The notes under the pieces were generated by a model. The model worked only from the letters and a program-made list of their open reading frames with translations. It did not search any database and was not told the origin of the DNA. From Kazachstania africana CBS 2517 (lineage: Eukaryota > Ascomycota > Saccharomycetes > Saccharomycetales > Saccharomycetaceae), in assembly GCF_000304475.1 (NCBI RefSeq), contig NC_018949.1:372001-436000 (forward strand): a stretch of DNA of 64,000 nt. The letters run 5' to 3'. Positions 19,273 to 28,768 of the stretch are shown here, one piece after another. Position 1 is the stretch's first letter; each line of letters opens with the position of its first letter. The position numbers were made by a program, and so were the translations under genes.

Positions 19273-19298
19273 CTTCTTTGATGGACTTTAATCTTGAT

Positions 19299-19346
19299 GA
19301 TGAGCTGTAACTATACTACTTTTTGTTTTTTTTTTTTTTTTTTTTT
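19299..19346. promoter_or_regulatory. YAF9-TFC7 divergent promoter: PAC-type core and poly(T)
   Basis: The 163-base divergent promoter has the PAC core GATGAGCT (19299-19306) and a run of 21 T (19326-19346). The PAC core lies about 130 bases before TFC7, a gene for a RNA polymerase III factor, which is the class of gene PAC boxes were named for. Confidence 0.5.
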
Positions 19347-19435
19347 CTTATATCAGATTGTTTTGATATTGAAAATGATAAACATATATATGGATGATAC
19401 CAAAACAGTGAGAAGACCCAAAGAATTCTGCAATC

Positions 19436-20638
19436 ATGCCTATCAAGACAATTTACGTAGCCAGACATGGCTCTTCCTCTGCCTGGACGTTGAAACAAGA
19501 AGAACTTCCGGCACCGCCTACTGGGGTAGAGTCGGATTTCCCACTTTCTGAGCATGGCATAAGTCAATCCAAGGAATTGGCTCATTACATCCTATCTCTG
19601 GATTCTCAACCTGATATGGTCATTTCTTCGCCATTCTTCAGATGTGCTCAAACGAGTAAGTATGTATGTGATCTGTTAGAGTTGCCGTTTTTTGTTGATA
19701 ATGGGCTTTCTGAATGGTTCGAGACAGATGCTCACAAGCCAGCGACTGCTGACACTTTAGCAAAGTTGTTCAAAAGCTCTATCGAAGTGAATGATGACAA
19801 TTGGAAGAATGGCAGTGAACTTGCAGCTGCGGAAGAAGGTGAAACAGAAGAGGAATTGTTTCAGAGGTGCCAGATATTTTTAAGGAAGTTAGTTCAAAAA
19901 TTGGAAACTGCATATCCTGACGTGGAGACCATATTACTGGTGACACATGGTGCTGTAAAAGTTTCACTGGGCTTAAATCTGCTGGGATTTAACGACTGTC
20001 ATGAAAAGATAGATGACGATGGCAGTACGATCAGATGTGGTACTTGTTCATTAGACAAGTATGAAGTGTTGAATTCTACACATTACCGAGCCAGGGAGGA
20101 CGAAGATGACGAAGCAGAAGATGAAGAGGAGGAAGAGATTAATATCACTGTACCTTTCCAACAACGGAAATGGGTTATTACCATGAATGGGCATACTGAA
20201 TTCTTAAGAAATGGTGAAGAAAGAAATTGGACTTTCGAAAGTGATCAGATAGATGAAGATGGAAGAGAAGAAGAAATGGAAACAGTGTACATAAGTCTCG
20301 ATCTTTCTAGTGGTAGCTACAAGGAAAGACTGGAGATTGATCGAACGGCAACCTTTCAATACGCCGGTTTGGATAAAGAAGTACCTTTATTTAGAATTGG
20401 TGATAAATTGTATGAGGGCAATTGGCAAAGACTGGTTGGTACGGAATTAGCGTTTCCAGATGCTGCTATGATCCACAAGAAGAAACCTGTTGGTGGTAGT
20501 GGCTACAGCAGCGACAATGAAAACGAAATTGATCCATTATTGGAGTCCAAACCTATAATCGAATATGACAAGGAGCACACGGAAAAGATATATAGAATTG
20601 TCGACAGACTTGCACTCACAGGGTTATCGCCTATGTAA
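19436..20638 (+). CDS. TFC7: TFIIIC tau55 subunit Tfc7
   Basis: This 400-residue subunit of RNA polymerase III initiation factor TFIIIC belongs to the tau-A subcomplex with Tfc1. The N-terminal half is a phosphoglycerate-mutase-like histidine phosphatase domain with YVARHGSSSAW (His11), ISSPFFRCAQTS and LLVTHGAVKVS (about 166-176). An acidic stretch at about 219-236 separates it from a C-terminal beta-barrel-type region that in yeast tau55 binds tau95. S. cerevisiae Tfc7 has 435 residues. Its chromosome XIV paralog YNL108C is shorter and lacks the C-terminal half; the presence of that half identifies this gene as the TFC7 type. Confidence 0.92.
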   Translation: MPIKTIYVARHGSSSAWTLKQEELPAPPTGVESDFPLSEHGISQSKELAHYILSLDSQPDMVISSPFFRCAQTSKYVCDLLELPFFVDNGLSEWFETDAHKPATADTLAKLFKSSIEVNDDNWKNGSELAAAEEGETEEELFQRCQIFLRKLVQKLETAYPDVETILLVTHGAVKVSLGLNLLGFNDCHEKIDDDGSTIRCGTCSLDKYEVLNSTHYRAREDEDDEAEDEEEEEINITVPFQQRKWVITMNGHTEFLRNGEERNWTFESDQIDEDGREEEMETVYISLDLSSGSYKERLEIDRTATFQYAGLDKEVPLFRIGDKLYEGNWQRLVGTELAFPDAAMIHKKKPVGGSGYSSDNENEIDPLLESKPIIEYDKEHTEKIYRIVDRLALTGLSPM

Positions 20639-20768
20639 TAGTATCAAATGTATATTTAGAGGGATAGCAGTTTAATGGGATATGACAAGAAAATTTTACA
20701 ATTAGAAAAAAAGAACGCTATTTACAATGAATTTCAATTCAACTCGATAGATTATTACGAGTATAGGG

Positions 20769-21425
20769 ATGTGTGGTGTCATTGAGAAGATTACTTCCAA
20801 GTACGAAGTTATTTTAGCCAGTTCTTCACCAAGTAGGTACGAGATTGTTAGTGAAACGATGGGGTTGAAAGATATCAAAGTGGTAAAACCGACTTTCGAG
20901 GAAGATCTGGATAAAGCGCAGTACGAGAATGATCCCATCAGGTATGTTCGTGATACTTCACGTGGAAAGGCACAGAGTATTGTAGCAGATGCTGATAAGT
21001 TGTTCAATGAGTGTAACCCCAAACTGATAATTTGTGCAGATACTATAATGTTTGATAATGATAAAGTTATCTACGAGAAACCGATAGAGAGAGACGTTCA
21101 ACTCCGAAATTTGAGTAAATTCTGTTATTCTGCCGCTGATAATGTAATCAATGTTGTAACTGCGGTAACATTGATTGTCTTTGATGGTAAGAACCATAAA
21201 TTGAAAGAATTCTATGAATTGACAAAGATATTTATGGATCACGATATTCCTCGTGAGTTGCTGGAAGACTACGTGGAAAGTGGAGATGGCCTACAAGTTG
21301 CTGGTGGCTTCAAGATTCAGGGATTGAGTGCCATGATAATTAAAAAGATCGAAGGCGATTACTACAACGTTGTTGGCTTACCATTGAACAAGACGTTCCA
21401 AGCCATGTGGGAAGAATGCAAGTAG
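20769..21425 (+). CDS. Maf-family nucleotide pyrophosphatase (YOR111W ortholog)
   Basis: The 218-residue Maf/HAM1-like protein probably hydrolyses dTTP/UTP or modified nucleoside triphosphates to monophosphates and pyrophosphate. Motifs: VILASSSPSRYEI (about 14-26), ICADTIMFD with the catalytic Asp (about residue 89), DGLQVAGGFKIQGL and NVVGLPLNKTF. Length agrees with the family. It lies 130 bases after TFC7 on the same strand, as YOR111W does. The biochemical role is inferred from family knowledge; the exact substrate cannot be read from the sequence. Confidence 0.9.
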   Translation: MCGVIEKITSKYEVILASSSPSRYEIVSETMGLKDIKVVKPTFEEDLDKAQYENDPIRYVRDTSRGKAQSIVADADKLFNECNPKLIICADTIMFDNDKVIYEKPIERDVQLRNLSKFCYSAADNVINVVTAVTLIVFDGKNHKLKEFYELTKIFMDHDIPRELLEDYVESGDGLQVAGGFKIQGLSAMIIKKIEGDYYNVVGLPLNKTFQAMWEECK

Positions 21426-21801
21426 GAGAATGAAAATAAATGACACAGTCACTGGGACACATTCATGCATTCTCACAAATGGCAAACCTGGGAATCTGCA
21501 ATCTTAATGGAAATAGCAGTATCATATGGCGCAAAAACGGTATAAAGTCACTGTTCGCGAATCGACACAATTCCAACACACGATAGAAGTTGCTAACTAT
21601 AGTTGCTGCAATAACTCAAGCTATAACAGTTGATATACAACATATATTTTAACATATATATATCAGGCGATGCCCTATTGAGGACCTTTGTCAAATATCG
21701 AATATATTTATTTTTCAGTTGAGATCAAGAGAGAAAACAAAAAAAACAAGCACAATTTAGTTGCATCGAGTTCATACAAATCAGCATCAGGAATCGTCAA
21801 G
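21426..21801. other. Intergenic region upstream of CEX1
   Basis: This 376-base stretch contains the palindrome TTCGCGAA (21554-21561), similar to a cell-cycle SCB/MCB core, and an AT run near 21650-21663. The CEX1 frame is open upstream to 21688, but the homologous start is at 21802. Nothing else is visible. Confidence 0.4.
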
Positions 21802-23718
21802 ATGAACTTCACGAGCATATTTAAGAATCTGGCTACATCATATTCTCAATTTCCTTACTCTATTGACGAAACGCCGTACCATAGGATCCCATTTTGGGAC
21901 TTATTTAAGGCAACCGACAAAGATAGTAATCCGGTTACTATCTTCAAATCCGTGGATAAATCAGTCCTGGTGATGAACTGTTTGTCGATGATTAGAAAGA
22001 TCAAGCTTCCCGGGCTTATTAAGATTGTGGATATCAATGAAACCGAAGAGTATGTCTATATAGTCACCGAGATCGTTGAACCGGTTACGAAACTCAATGA
22101 TCACGAAACTATAATGGCCTTAGTGGATTTCAATAAGTTTTATTCGAACTTTTCTAAGTTTTTCAAGATTGGCAAACTAAGTAAAGAAAACTTGTTTATT
22201 AACTCTATTGGAGAATTGGTTTTATTCGGTTTAGAATGCTGTGTCGAGAGGAATAATGACAACTTTCAATATATTTCAATGTGGGAAAATTTCTTCAATG
22301 TAGATTGCAAGAAAACGGAGAGTGCTGTCGTAGCTAACACAATCTCTCAAGTTTTGAAAAGTTCGAAATTTCTTAGTAATGACAGTGAAATTAGAGATGT
22401 CATAAAATCATATTCAAATGGTAAGACAAAATTCGAAAGGTTTAATCAAAAATTATTTAATTGTAAAGTCATCGCATCAGATTTCAATGAATTAGTATCA
22501 ATATACGAGAAATTGAAAGAAATTCATATACTGAATGCCAATGAAAGAAGCATTTTATTGAGAAGTTTCCTTTCCATTTATTATAAGGATAATTTGAAAT
22601 TGTCTTCCAATTTTATGAACAATTTTGTTGTACCTGAACTAATCCGAGATTTGAATAATGAACATGAAATTTTTGATCCAATGTTTTTAATGGCATTGTT
22701 TGATATTATATTCAAGAATGAAATCCATAGTCATGATAAGTCAGTAAAAGAAATAATTTACAAAATGTTCGGCTTACCACAGAGGCAAATAAGGTTTATT
22801 CTCCTTATACACTTAGGCAAAATCATGGACCATTTTCCGGTTAAAGAACTGAGATTCAATGATATGATATTCAATAAATTGATGAACGGGATTAATGATA
22901 ATGATAGTAACATTAGATTACTAACTTTGAAGACAATACCAACTTTTGTCAGTACGTTAACAGAAAGACAATTAAATAATGAATTGATTAGATATATTGC
23001 GAAATTGCAAATCGATAAAGATGAAGAAATTAGGAAATGGACCATTTTAATCATTTTAAAGATAAGTGAAACATTAAAAAATTACAATTTAATCTTAACA
23101 ATATTGAACAAATCCTTCCAGAATGATTCAGAGACTGTCACTGTAAAATTATGTGTATTATATGGCATTGAACAGTTAATGGATAATTTTGAGTTTGAAT
23201 TAATTATTAAAAGAGTTATCAACTTGATGCTTCTGGGACTTATGGACAAACATGCTGAAATTAGATTCAAGAGTGAAAGTTTATTCAATAAGTATATGGA
23301 AAAGATCAATTCAGAAATTAAAAATCGTTATTCTAGCGAAATAAATGGAATGAAAAATAAGAAATTTGAAGATTATAATAGTATGCTAGACGATAAATCG
23401 ATGGGCAATTTTTTCACCAAATTGAATCAAGATTTTATTGCATCAAATGTTGTTGATTTAAATGCTTCTATGAGCAATTTGAATATCAATAATAAAGAAG
23501 GAGAAGATGAATGGGACGGATTTAATGAGGATGACGCATGGAACGAGTCGAAAGCAGACGATGGATGGAATGATACGAACGTGAATGATGGTTGGGACGA
23601 TTCTAATATAAACGACGGTTGGGGCGATTCCAATGCGAACGACAATCTGGAAGCAAACAAAGTCGATGACGAGTGGGATAATTTTGACGAAGAAGAAAAT
23701 AATGAATGGGATTGGTAA
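21802..23718 (+). CDS. CEX1: Cytoplasmic tRNA export factor Cex1 (SCYL1-like)
   Basis: This 638-residue Scy1-like pseudokinase collects aminoacyl-tRNA at the cytoplasmic side of nuclear pores for transfer to eEF1A. I start at 21802 (MNFTSIFKNLA), which fits the family N terminus; an in-frame ATG at 21688 would add a Lys/Asn-rich stretch that is probably 5' UTR. A degenerate kinase-like domain (about 1-200) is followed by HEAT repeats (about 250-520). The tail is acidic with regularly spaced Trp: six 9-residue units beginning DDAW, DDGW, NDGW, NDGW, NDNL, DDEW, and ending NEWDW. S. cerevisiae Cex1 has 761 residues. Position after the Maf gene matches YOR112W. Confidence 0.9.
   Translation: MNFTSIFKNLATSYSQFPYSIDETPYHRIPFWDLFKATDKDSNPVTIFKSVDKSVLVMNCLSMIRKIKLPGLIKIVDINETEEYVYIVTEIVEPVTKLNDHETIMALVDFNKFYSNFSKFFKIGKLSKENLFINSIGELVLFGLECCVERNNDNFQYISMWENFFNVDCKKTESAVVANTISQVLKSSKFLSNDSEIRDVIKSYSNGKTKFERFNQKLFNCKVIASDFNELVSIYEKLKEIHILNANERSILLRSFLSIYYKDNLKLSSNFMNNFVVPELIRDLNNEHEIFDPMFLMALFDIIFKNEIHSHDKSVKEIIYKMFGLPQRQIRFILLIHLGKIMDHFPVKELRFNDMIFNKLMNGINDNDSNIRLLTLKTIPTFVSTLTERQLNNELIRYIAKLQIDKDEEIRKWTILIILKISETLKNYNLILTILNKSFQNDSETVTVKLCVLYGIEQLMDNFEFELIIKRVINLMLLGLMDKHAEIRFKSESLFNKYMEKINSEIKNRYSSEINGMKNKKFEDYNSMLDDKSMGNFFTKLNQDFIASNVVDLNASMSNLNINNKEGEDEWDGFNEDDAWNESKADDGWNDTNVNDGWDDSNINDGWGDSNANDNLEANKVDDEWDNFDEEENNEWDW
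23530..23691 (+). repeat. Six-unit 27-base coding repeat in the CEX1 tail
   Basis: Six consecutive in-frame units of 27 bases encode nonapeptides of consensus (D/N)D-G-W-x-(D/E)-(S/T)-N-x. The central three units are the most alike; the fifth has Leu in place of Trp. Divergence between units suggests an old tandem expansion. Confidence 0.85.
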
Positions 23719-24342
23719 AATGAACGCCCTCGAGCCAGTGCTTATAATGTTTGAATATATATTTATTTGTATCTAGATTCTAATAGACACTGCAAGAACG
23801 ACACAAAGTTTGTCACGACTAAATGAGTTACTAAAGTTTCAGCAACAAGACGTACTGCTATACATAGCACTCTCGAGCAATCACATCTAAGATTATCACA
23901 GATAATAATATAAAGAACCTACATCTCATTTTGACAATGAACTGAGACTGAAGAGTTCATAACATACTTTTATCATTTAAATGGCAAATGATTTTATCAT
24001 TAGGTGTGGCAAATAATGCCACAGTAAATGCCACAATGTGGCAAAAGGTAAAACCGGGTAGCGTTTCTCGGCCAACATTTTGAAATATTTTCTCATACAC
24101 TCTGGGCTAGTTTTGCAGTCCTGACAACGCAGAGAAACAAAACACAAGGTTTTAACTCATAAGACTTTCAAGCAGTGTCTTTGTTAAAAGTGCTACCATA
24201 ATATAAATATCAATATTTGTTCTTTTGGTAGAAAACTATAAGCTTTTTTTTTATTTTAGATACAATTGTTATTTTGTACAGCAATTTAGGTGATTAAATT
24301 TACGAACTTTCCTATTTTATCAAAACAAAGAAATATTAAAGA
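23719..24342. promoter_or_regulatory. CEX1-DCP2 intergenic region with TGTGGCA cluster
   Basis: This 624-base region carries four exact TGTGGCA heptamers in alternating orientation within 39 bases (24005-24011 +, 24017-24023 -, 24029-24035 -, 24037-24043 +) and ATGGCAAA at 23981-23988. The two forward copies read GTGGCAAA, the core of the Rpn4 (PACE) element. A Reb1-like CGGGTAG lies at 24055-24061. No gene is visible; AZF1, next to CEX1 in S. cerevisiae, is absent. Confidence 0.65.
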
Positions 24343-26952
24343 ATGTCATTACCCCTACGACACAGCCTTGATAACGTAACTTCAATAGACAGAATAGTAG
24401 AAGATCTATTAGTGCGTTTTATCATCAATTGTCCTCCCGAAGATCTATCCAGTGTAGAAAGAGAATTATTCCATTTTGAAGAAGCCTCATGGTTCTATAC
24501 AGATTTCATCAAATTGATGAATCCAAGTTTACCTTCCTTGAAGATTAAGTCATTATCTCAGTTTTTCATCAAATTATGTCCACTTATTTGGAAATGGGAC
24601 ATAAAAGTAGATGAGGCTTTACAAAAATTTTCTAAATACAAGAAGACCATCCCTGTCAGAGGTGCTGCTATATTTAATGAAAGTTTAAATAAGATTCTTT
24701 TAGTGAAAGGTACAGAATCTGATTCATGGTCGTTCCCAAGGGGAAAAATTTCAAAAGATGAAAGTGATTTAGATTGTTGTATTCGTGAAGTCAAAGAAGA
24801 AATTGGTTTCGATTTAACAGATTATATCGACGAGGATAAATTCGTTGAAAGAAGTATTTCAGGAAAGAATTACAAAATTTTCCTAATTAAAAATGTTTCG
24901 GAAGATTTTGTCTTCAAACCACAAGTTAGAAATGAAATTGATAAGATTCAATGGTTCGATTTCAAAAAAATTAATAAAATGGTCCATAAGAATTCCAATT
25001 CACATTCAAGCTCTTCCAATGGTATGAAGTTCTATCTAATTAACTCAATGATAAGACCGCTTTCAATGTGGTTGAGGAATCAGAAACAAGCTAAATCTGA
25101 GGATCAATCAAAACTTTATGCTGAAGAGCAACTCAAGTCCATTCTTGGATTGACTAAGAAGGAGGAAATTGACCCTGGAAGAGATTTATTGAACCTTTTA
25201 CATTCTGCAGTACAAACTAACGGTACATCGAACAATAATCCTGTGGCAATGAATCCAATTCAAAATAATGAAGCTGCTCCTTTCCATGTTCCCCTTCCAA
25301 TTGGTTTTCAACCTTTTGCTCCATTTCCGTTCGCCAATGGTAACATGCCTTTCAATATGCAATTCAACCCAATTCCTTTACAGTCACAAATCTTACAACA
25401 TTCTTCCATACCTTTTACACAACCTATTATGCCACCCACGTCAAATCAACAAATTGAAACACCAAATATAACCTCTTTATCGAGACCATCATTGATTCCT
25501 ATCAATCCAGAAAATAATCCTAAAGAATTGCTAAACCTTTTAAAATCCAAAAAAGAACCTAACAGTAGTTTAAGTGAACAATCTCCTAAAAGTGACAGTT
25601 CAAATATTTTATTAAATGTACTTCAAAGAAATTCTAAAAAGTCGTATAGCCCAGAATTTCAACCTGGAGAAGCTGTAATGACGAACGAAAATGAAAAGGA
25701 ACAAGATTACGAAGAATTTGAAGAGAGTTCTTCGGAGGAAGAAGAAGCAGAAGATAATAATGATGAATTTGACGATTATGGTCTTCATAAAGAGGCCGAA
25801 CCTTATTTCGGTGTATGGAAGAGATCTCCCCAACCTATGAAATCAAGATCCACGTCTCGTTTTGAAGATGAAGATAAATCACGCACTAATAAGAATTCAT
25901 ATAAGGATTTTGAAGAGGAGGAAAGAGAATTGAAAGAAAGTGTAGATAACTTGTCAGTTCATCATTATGACAGGGAGATTTTGAAAGAAAATGATTTTAA
26001 AGAGGGCGAAGTTCCTCACAATGACAACGTTTCTGACACCGTCAAGTCAATTGTCAATAGTACTCGATCTATAGGGTCTTTTAATAAAGAGGAATCACTG
26101 AATCCTAACTTTAACAATCCACCATTATCATTACCTAATGACCAAACATCCATGAATGGCATAAAACCTATGGATACCTCTTCTGCGAAAACTAAGAAGT
26201 TTAAAATTCTTAAAAGGGGTGAAAACCTTGAAGCTTTTGGAAACGCCTCAGCTCCAGATACTCCAAATGAGTCTTCCGCTTTATTATTAAACTTATTGAA
26301 GAAGCCTTCTGTTAACGCAAACGGACAGATATCTGAGCTGGCATATCAAGCTGCTTCTGACGACCATCAACAGGTTGGCTCGGCCAAAAGCACAGAAACA
26401 TTTGTGCCATCAGTTGATAATATTTCTTTAGAGGTACCAACCCATTCAAATTCAAGTACCGAAAAAACCAATTCTACAAATACCGAGTTAATGAACATGT
26501 TAAGGAAGAACTCAAAACCTTCTTTGGATGACAAGAATAACATGAACGAAGTTGGTGCATTAAATGGACATGAACTTTTGAATATGTTGAAACATAACTC
26601 AAATGTTGAGGAACAGAAGTCTCCACAGAATGAACTACTTAATATTTTGAAAAAGAACTTCAGTCCCACGAAGAATACATCTATATCCAATGCCACCTCT
26701 GCTTCAGCAGGTACTGGAGCTAATCAATTTTCAAATTTGACCTCTTCTAATAGCATCAATACTAGTGGAAATGAATTACTGAGCTTATTAAAGAAAAGTT
26801 CATCATCGAATGAAAACCAGGAAGCGATCAATCAAAATAATGGAAATGATTTATTGAGAATGCTGCAAAAACGTTCCTCTAATACTCTTGATTTTTTTAC
26901 TTCAGGAAATAATGTCCAAGATGGAAACCCAATGACCGACAATTTCTACTGA
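24343..26952 (+). CDS. DCP2: mRNA decapping enzyme Dcp2
   Basis: The 869-residue catalytic subunit of the decapping complex removes the 5' m7GDP cap and commits mRNA to Xrn1 decay. The N-terminal regulatory domain (about 1-95, binds Dcp1) is followed by a Nudix domain (about 100-245). Its Nudix box at about 131-156 has the pattern G(x5)E(x7)REVxEExG with REVKEEIGFD. Box B follows. The long disordered C terminus has an acidic patch (about 446-475) and many leucine-rich motifs of the HLM type (such as ELLNMLKHNS and ELLSLLKKSS), known to bind Edc3, Pat1 and related factors. S. cerevisiae Dcp2 has 970 residues. DCP2 followed by NCS2 matches YNL118C-YNL119W. Confidence 0.96.
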   Translation: MSLPLRHSLDNVTSIDRIVEDLLVRFIINCPPEDLSSVERELFHFEEASWFYTDFIKLMNPSLPSLKIKSLSQFFIKLCPLIWKWDIKVDEALQKFSKYKKTIPVRGAAIFNESLNKILLVKGTESDSWSFPRGKISKDESDLDCCIREVKEEIGFDLTDYIDEDKFVERSISGKNYKIFLIKNVSEDFVFKPQVRNEIDKIQWFDFKKINKMVHKNSNSHSSSSNGMKFYLINSMIRPLSMWLRNQKQAKSEDQSKLYAEEQLKSILGLTKKEEIDPGRDLLNLLHSAVQTNGTSNNNPVAMNPIQNNEAAPFHVPLPIGFQPFAPFPFANGNMPFNMQFNPIPLQSQILQHSSIPFTQPIMPPTSNQQIETPNITSLSRPSLIPINPENNPKELLNLLKSKKEPNSSLSEQSPKSDSSNILLNVLQRNSKKSYSPEFQPGEAVMTNENEKEQDYEEFEESSSEEEEAEDNNDEFDDYGLHKEAEPYFGVWKRSPQPMKSRSTSRFEDEDKSRTNKNSYKDFEEEERELKESVDNLSVHHYDREILKENDFKEGEVPHNDNVSDTVKSIVNSTRSIGSFNKEESLNPNFNNPPLSLPNDQTSMNGIKPMDTSSAKTKKFKILKRGENLEAFGNASAPDTPNESSALLLNLLKKPSVNANGQISELAYQAASDDHQQVGSAKSTETFVPSVDNISLEVPTHSNSSTEKTNSTNTELMNMLRKNSKPSLDDKNNMNEVGALNGHELLNMLKHNSNVEEQKSPQNELLNILKKNFSPTKNTSISNATSASAGTGANQFSNLTSSNSINTSGNELLSLLKKSSSSNENQEAINQNNGNDLLRMLQKRSSNTLDFFTSGNNVQDGNPMTDNFY

Positions 26953-27122
26953 GCTTCGATACTGTTGGTATTATATTCAATATCATATACACATTGTCCA
27001 CATATAAATATGTAAAAAATTAGTCTGCATAGTTTGGATATACCTACAAGAGGGATTTCCATATAAATGAATATAGATTTATTTAAACTATCTATGATAC
27101 ACGGAAAAGGCTGGTGATAAAA

Positions 27123-28526
27123 TCAGTCATCTGAGTCACTATTCAATTGATATTCATTTAAAACCTCATTTAATTCTTTCTTGCCATGTTTTAACCACAC
27201 AAGGTTTTTCTTTTTGATACTATTCAAATTTATTATACAACCATAACATAATGATGAATTTGATCCATTTTCCCAAGCAAGGTCCTTTAACTCAAAATAT
27301 TCATTCATTTCAATACCAACTTTAGAATTTTTCCATTCGTTGTAAGCAAGTTGTTCTTCTTCAGTTTCTACAGGATGTCCCTTCAAAACAGCGATATCAC
27401 TTAACCATTGAGATGGTTCAATATATATGATGCTATTACAAATGGAACACTTCTTGCAATCTTCTCTAATTTCTGGTGCTTTCAATTTATCACCGGTTCT
27501 TAGCACGGTAGCAATTATATTAGAGTACTCCATTTCGATATCAGTGAAATATTTTCTTACCAATTCATCGATAGTCATATTTTTCGGAAGCTTCATTACA
27601 GATTTTGAATCATCAAATTTCTCTGACTTGGCTAAGAGAAGAGTATCTTTTGCTTTATAATTGACTGTGAAGCTCTCTAAACCTGTAATGATACAGTATG
27701 CATCTGTTTCGGAAAGAAATATGTCTTTCAAAGCATATAAGTTTTTGAAATTGTCAGCATAATCTTCATCAAAAGACTCAGCGTCTAGTGCTCTAGCCAC
27801 TTGAGAACCTCTTCCCTTGATTACTAATCCAATAATTTCATCAGCCAGTTTAGTCATGGAATGACCCCATAAAATAACTTTGGTATCTGGATGTTGATAA
27901 GTAAATTTCTTGACAACATGCTTTATTATCATCTTTATGAGATCTTCCTTTGTACTTCTATTTGGACAAGAACTTAAAAGACTCTTGACATTCTCCGCCT
28001 CGGTTATATTGTACTGAATACCTTTGGCAGTGTAATCAACGTGGTCTAAGACTATTTGCTGTAATTCAGAAGTATTCAAAAACGCATTTATGTCCAACAG
28101 ATGGAAGGTAAAATGTTTCATTAATTCAGCATCAAACCTATCAAAGGCACATAGCTCGTTCCACTTGTCAGTATAGGTTTTACGTTGTTCGTCATCCATG
28201 TAGACAGTAATAACATGTACTTTGAACCCAGTTTTACCACGATGTTGTGAAATCTGATCTTTTAAGACCAGAGTAAGCACATCCAATGCGGCAATGCAGG
28301 AAGTTCCGAAATCAAAAGGCAACGCAACCTCTGATACACCACCATTAGGAGCGTCTTTATCATAGATGACTTTGAAACAATCACGGTAGTACTCATCGCC
28401 CATCATACGTTTTCTTTGTTTCAAACTGACGAACTTAACAAAACAGTCATTACAGAATGGTTCTTTACGGGATTGTACCGTAGCGTTTTTATCTTTACAA
28501 CGCTTACAAAATACTGTAGCATCCAT
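27123..28526 (-). CDS. NCS2: tRNA U34 2-thiolation protein Ncs2 (Ctu2)
   Basis: The 467-residue protein works with Ncs6 and Urm1 to form the 2-thio group of mcm5s2U34 in cytosolic tRNA-Lys, -Glu and -Gln. The N terminus has a CxxC...CxxC zinc-type pair (FCKRC at 6-10 and FCNDCF at 24-29). A central adenylyl/PP-loop-like fold contains ALPFDFGTSCIAALDVL. A second set of cysteines (CKKCSICNS and SSLCYGC) lies near the C terminus. S. cerevisiae Ncs2 has 493 residues. It is divergent from the bL35m gene, sharing a 242-base promoter with a perfect PAC box. Confidence 0.93.
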   Translation of the reverse strand: MDATVFCKRCKDKNATVQSRKEPFCNDCFVKFVSLKQRKRMMGDEYYRDCFKVIYDKDAPNGGVSEVALPFDFGTSCIAALDVLTLVLKDQISQHRGKTGFKVHVITVYMDDEQRKTYTDKWNELCAFDRFDAELMKHFTFHLLDINAFLNTSELQQIVLDHVDYTAKGIQYNITEAENVKSLLSSCPNRSTKEDLIKMIIKHVVKKFTYQHPDTKVILWGHSMTKLADEIIGLVIKGRGSQVARALDAESFDEDYADNFKNLYALKDIFLSETDAYCIITGLESFTVNYKAKDTLLLAKSEKFDDSKSVMKLPKNMTIDELVRKYFTDIEMEYSNIIATVLRTGDKLKAPEIREDCKKCSICNSIIYIEPSQWLSDIAVLKGHPVETEEEQLAYNEWKNSKVGIEMNEYFELKDLAWENGSNSSLCYGCIINLNSIKKKNLVWLKHGKKELNEVLNEYQLNSDSDD

Positions 28527-28587
28527 TCTTTCTCAAGTTACTTCCTTATAGTAAAACCTAGTCCTGTAATATATCGAGTTTAGACTT

Positions 28588-28597
28588 GCGATGAGCT
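28588..28597 (+). promoter_or_regulatory. PAC box in NCS2/bL35m divergent promoter
   Basis: GCGATGAGCT is a full PAC match. It lies 62 bases upstream of the NCS2 start and 172 bases upstream of the bL35m start. A T-rich run follows (28616-28638). PAC is bound by Dot6/Tod6, repressors of ribosome-biogenesis genes. Confidence 0.7.
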
Positions 28598-28768
28598 TCG
28601 ATATTTTATATTCAATTTTTTTTTTTTCATTTTTTTTCTGATATCAAGCAAACAAGACTTTTAAGCTTATTAATTATGAAAAGGAGCTCTAATAGTGACT
28701 TCACGGTGCTTCGGGAGAATTAAGAGTATCGGTCATACAAGCTGCGTTCTGGATCCAGAAGGGTAGGC

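Noticed and set aside
21688..21801. N-terminal extension of Cex1
   Set aside because: Lys/Asn/Ser-rich stretch absent in the family; MNFTSIF at 21802 fits the conserved N terminus.
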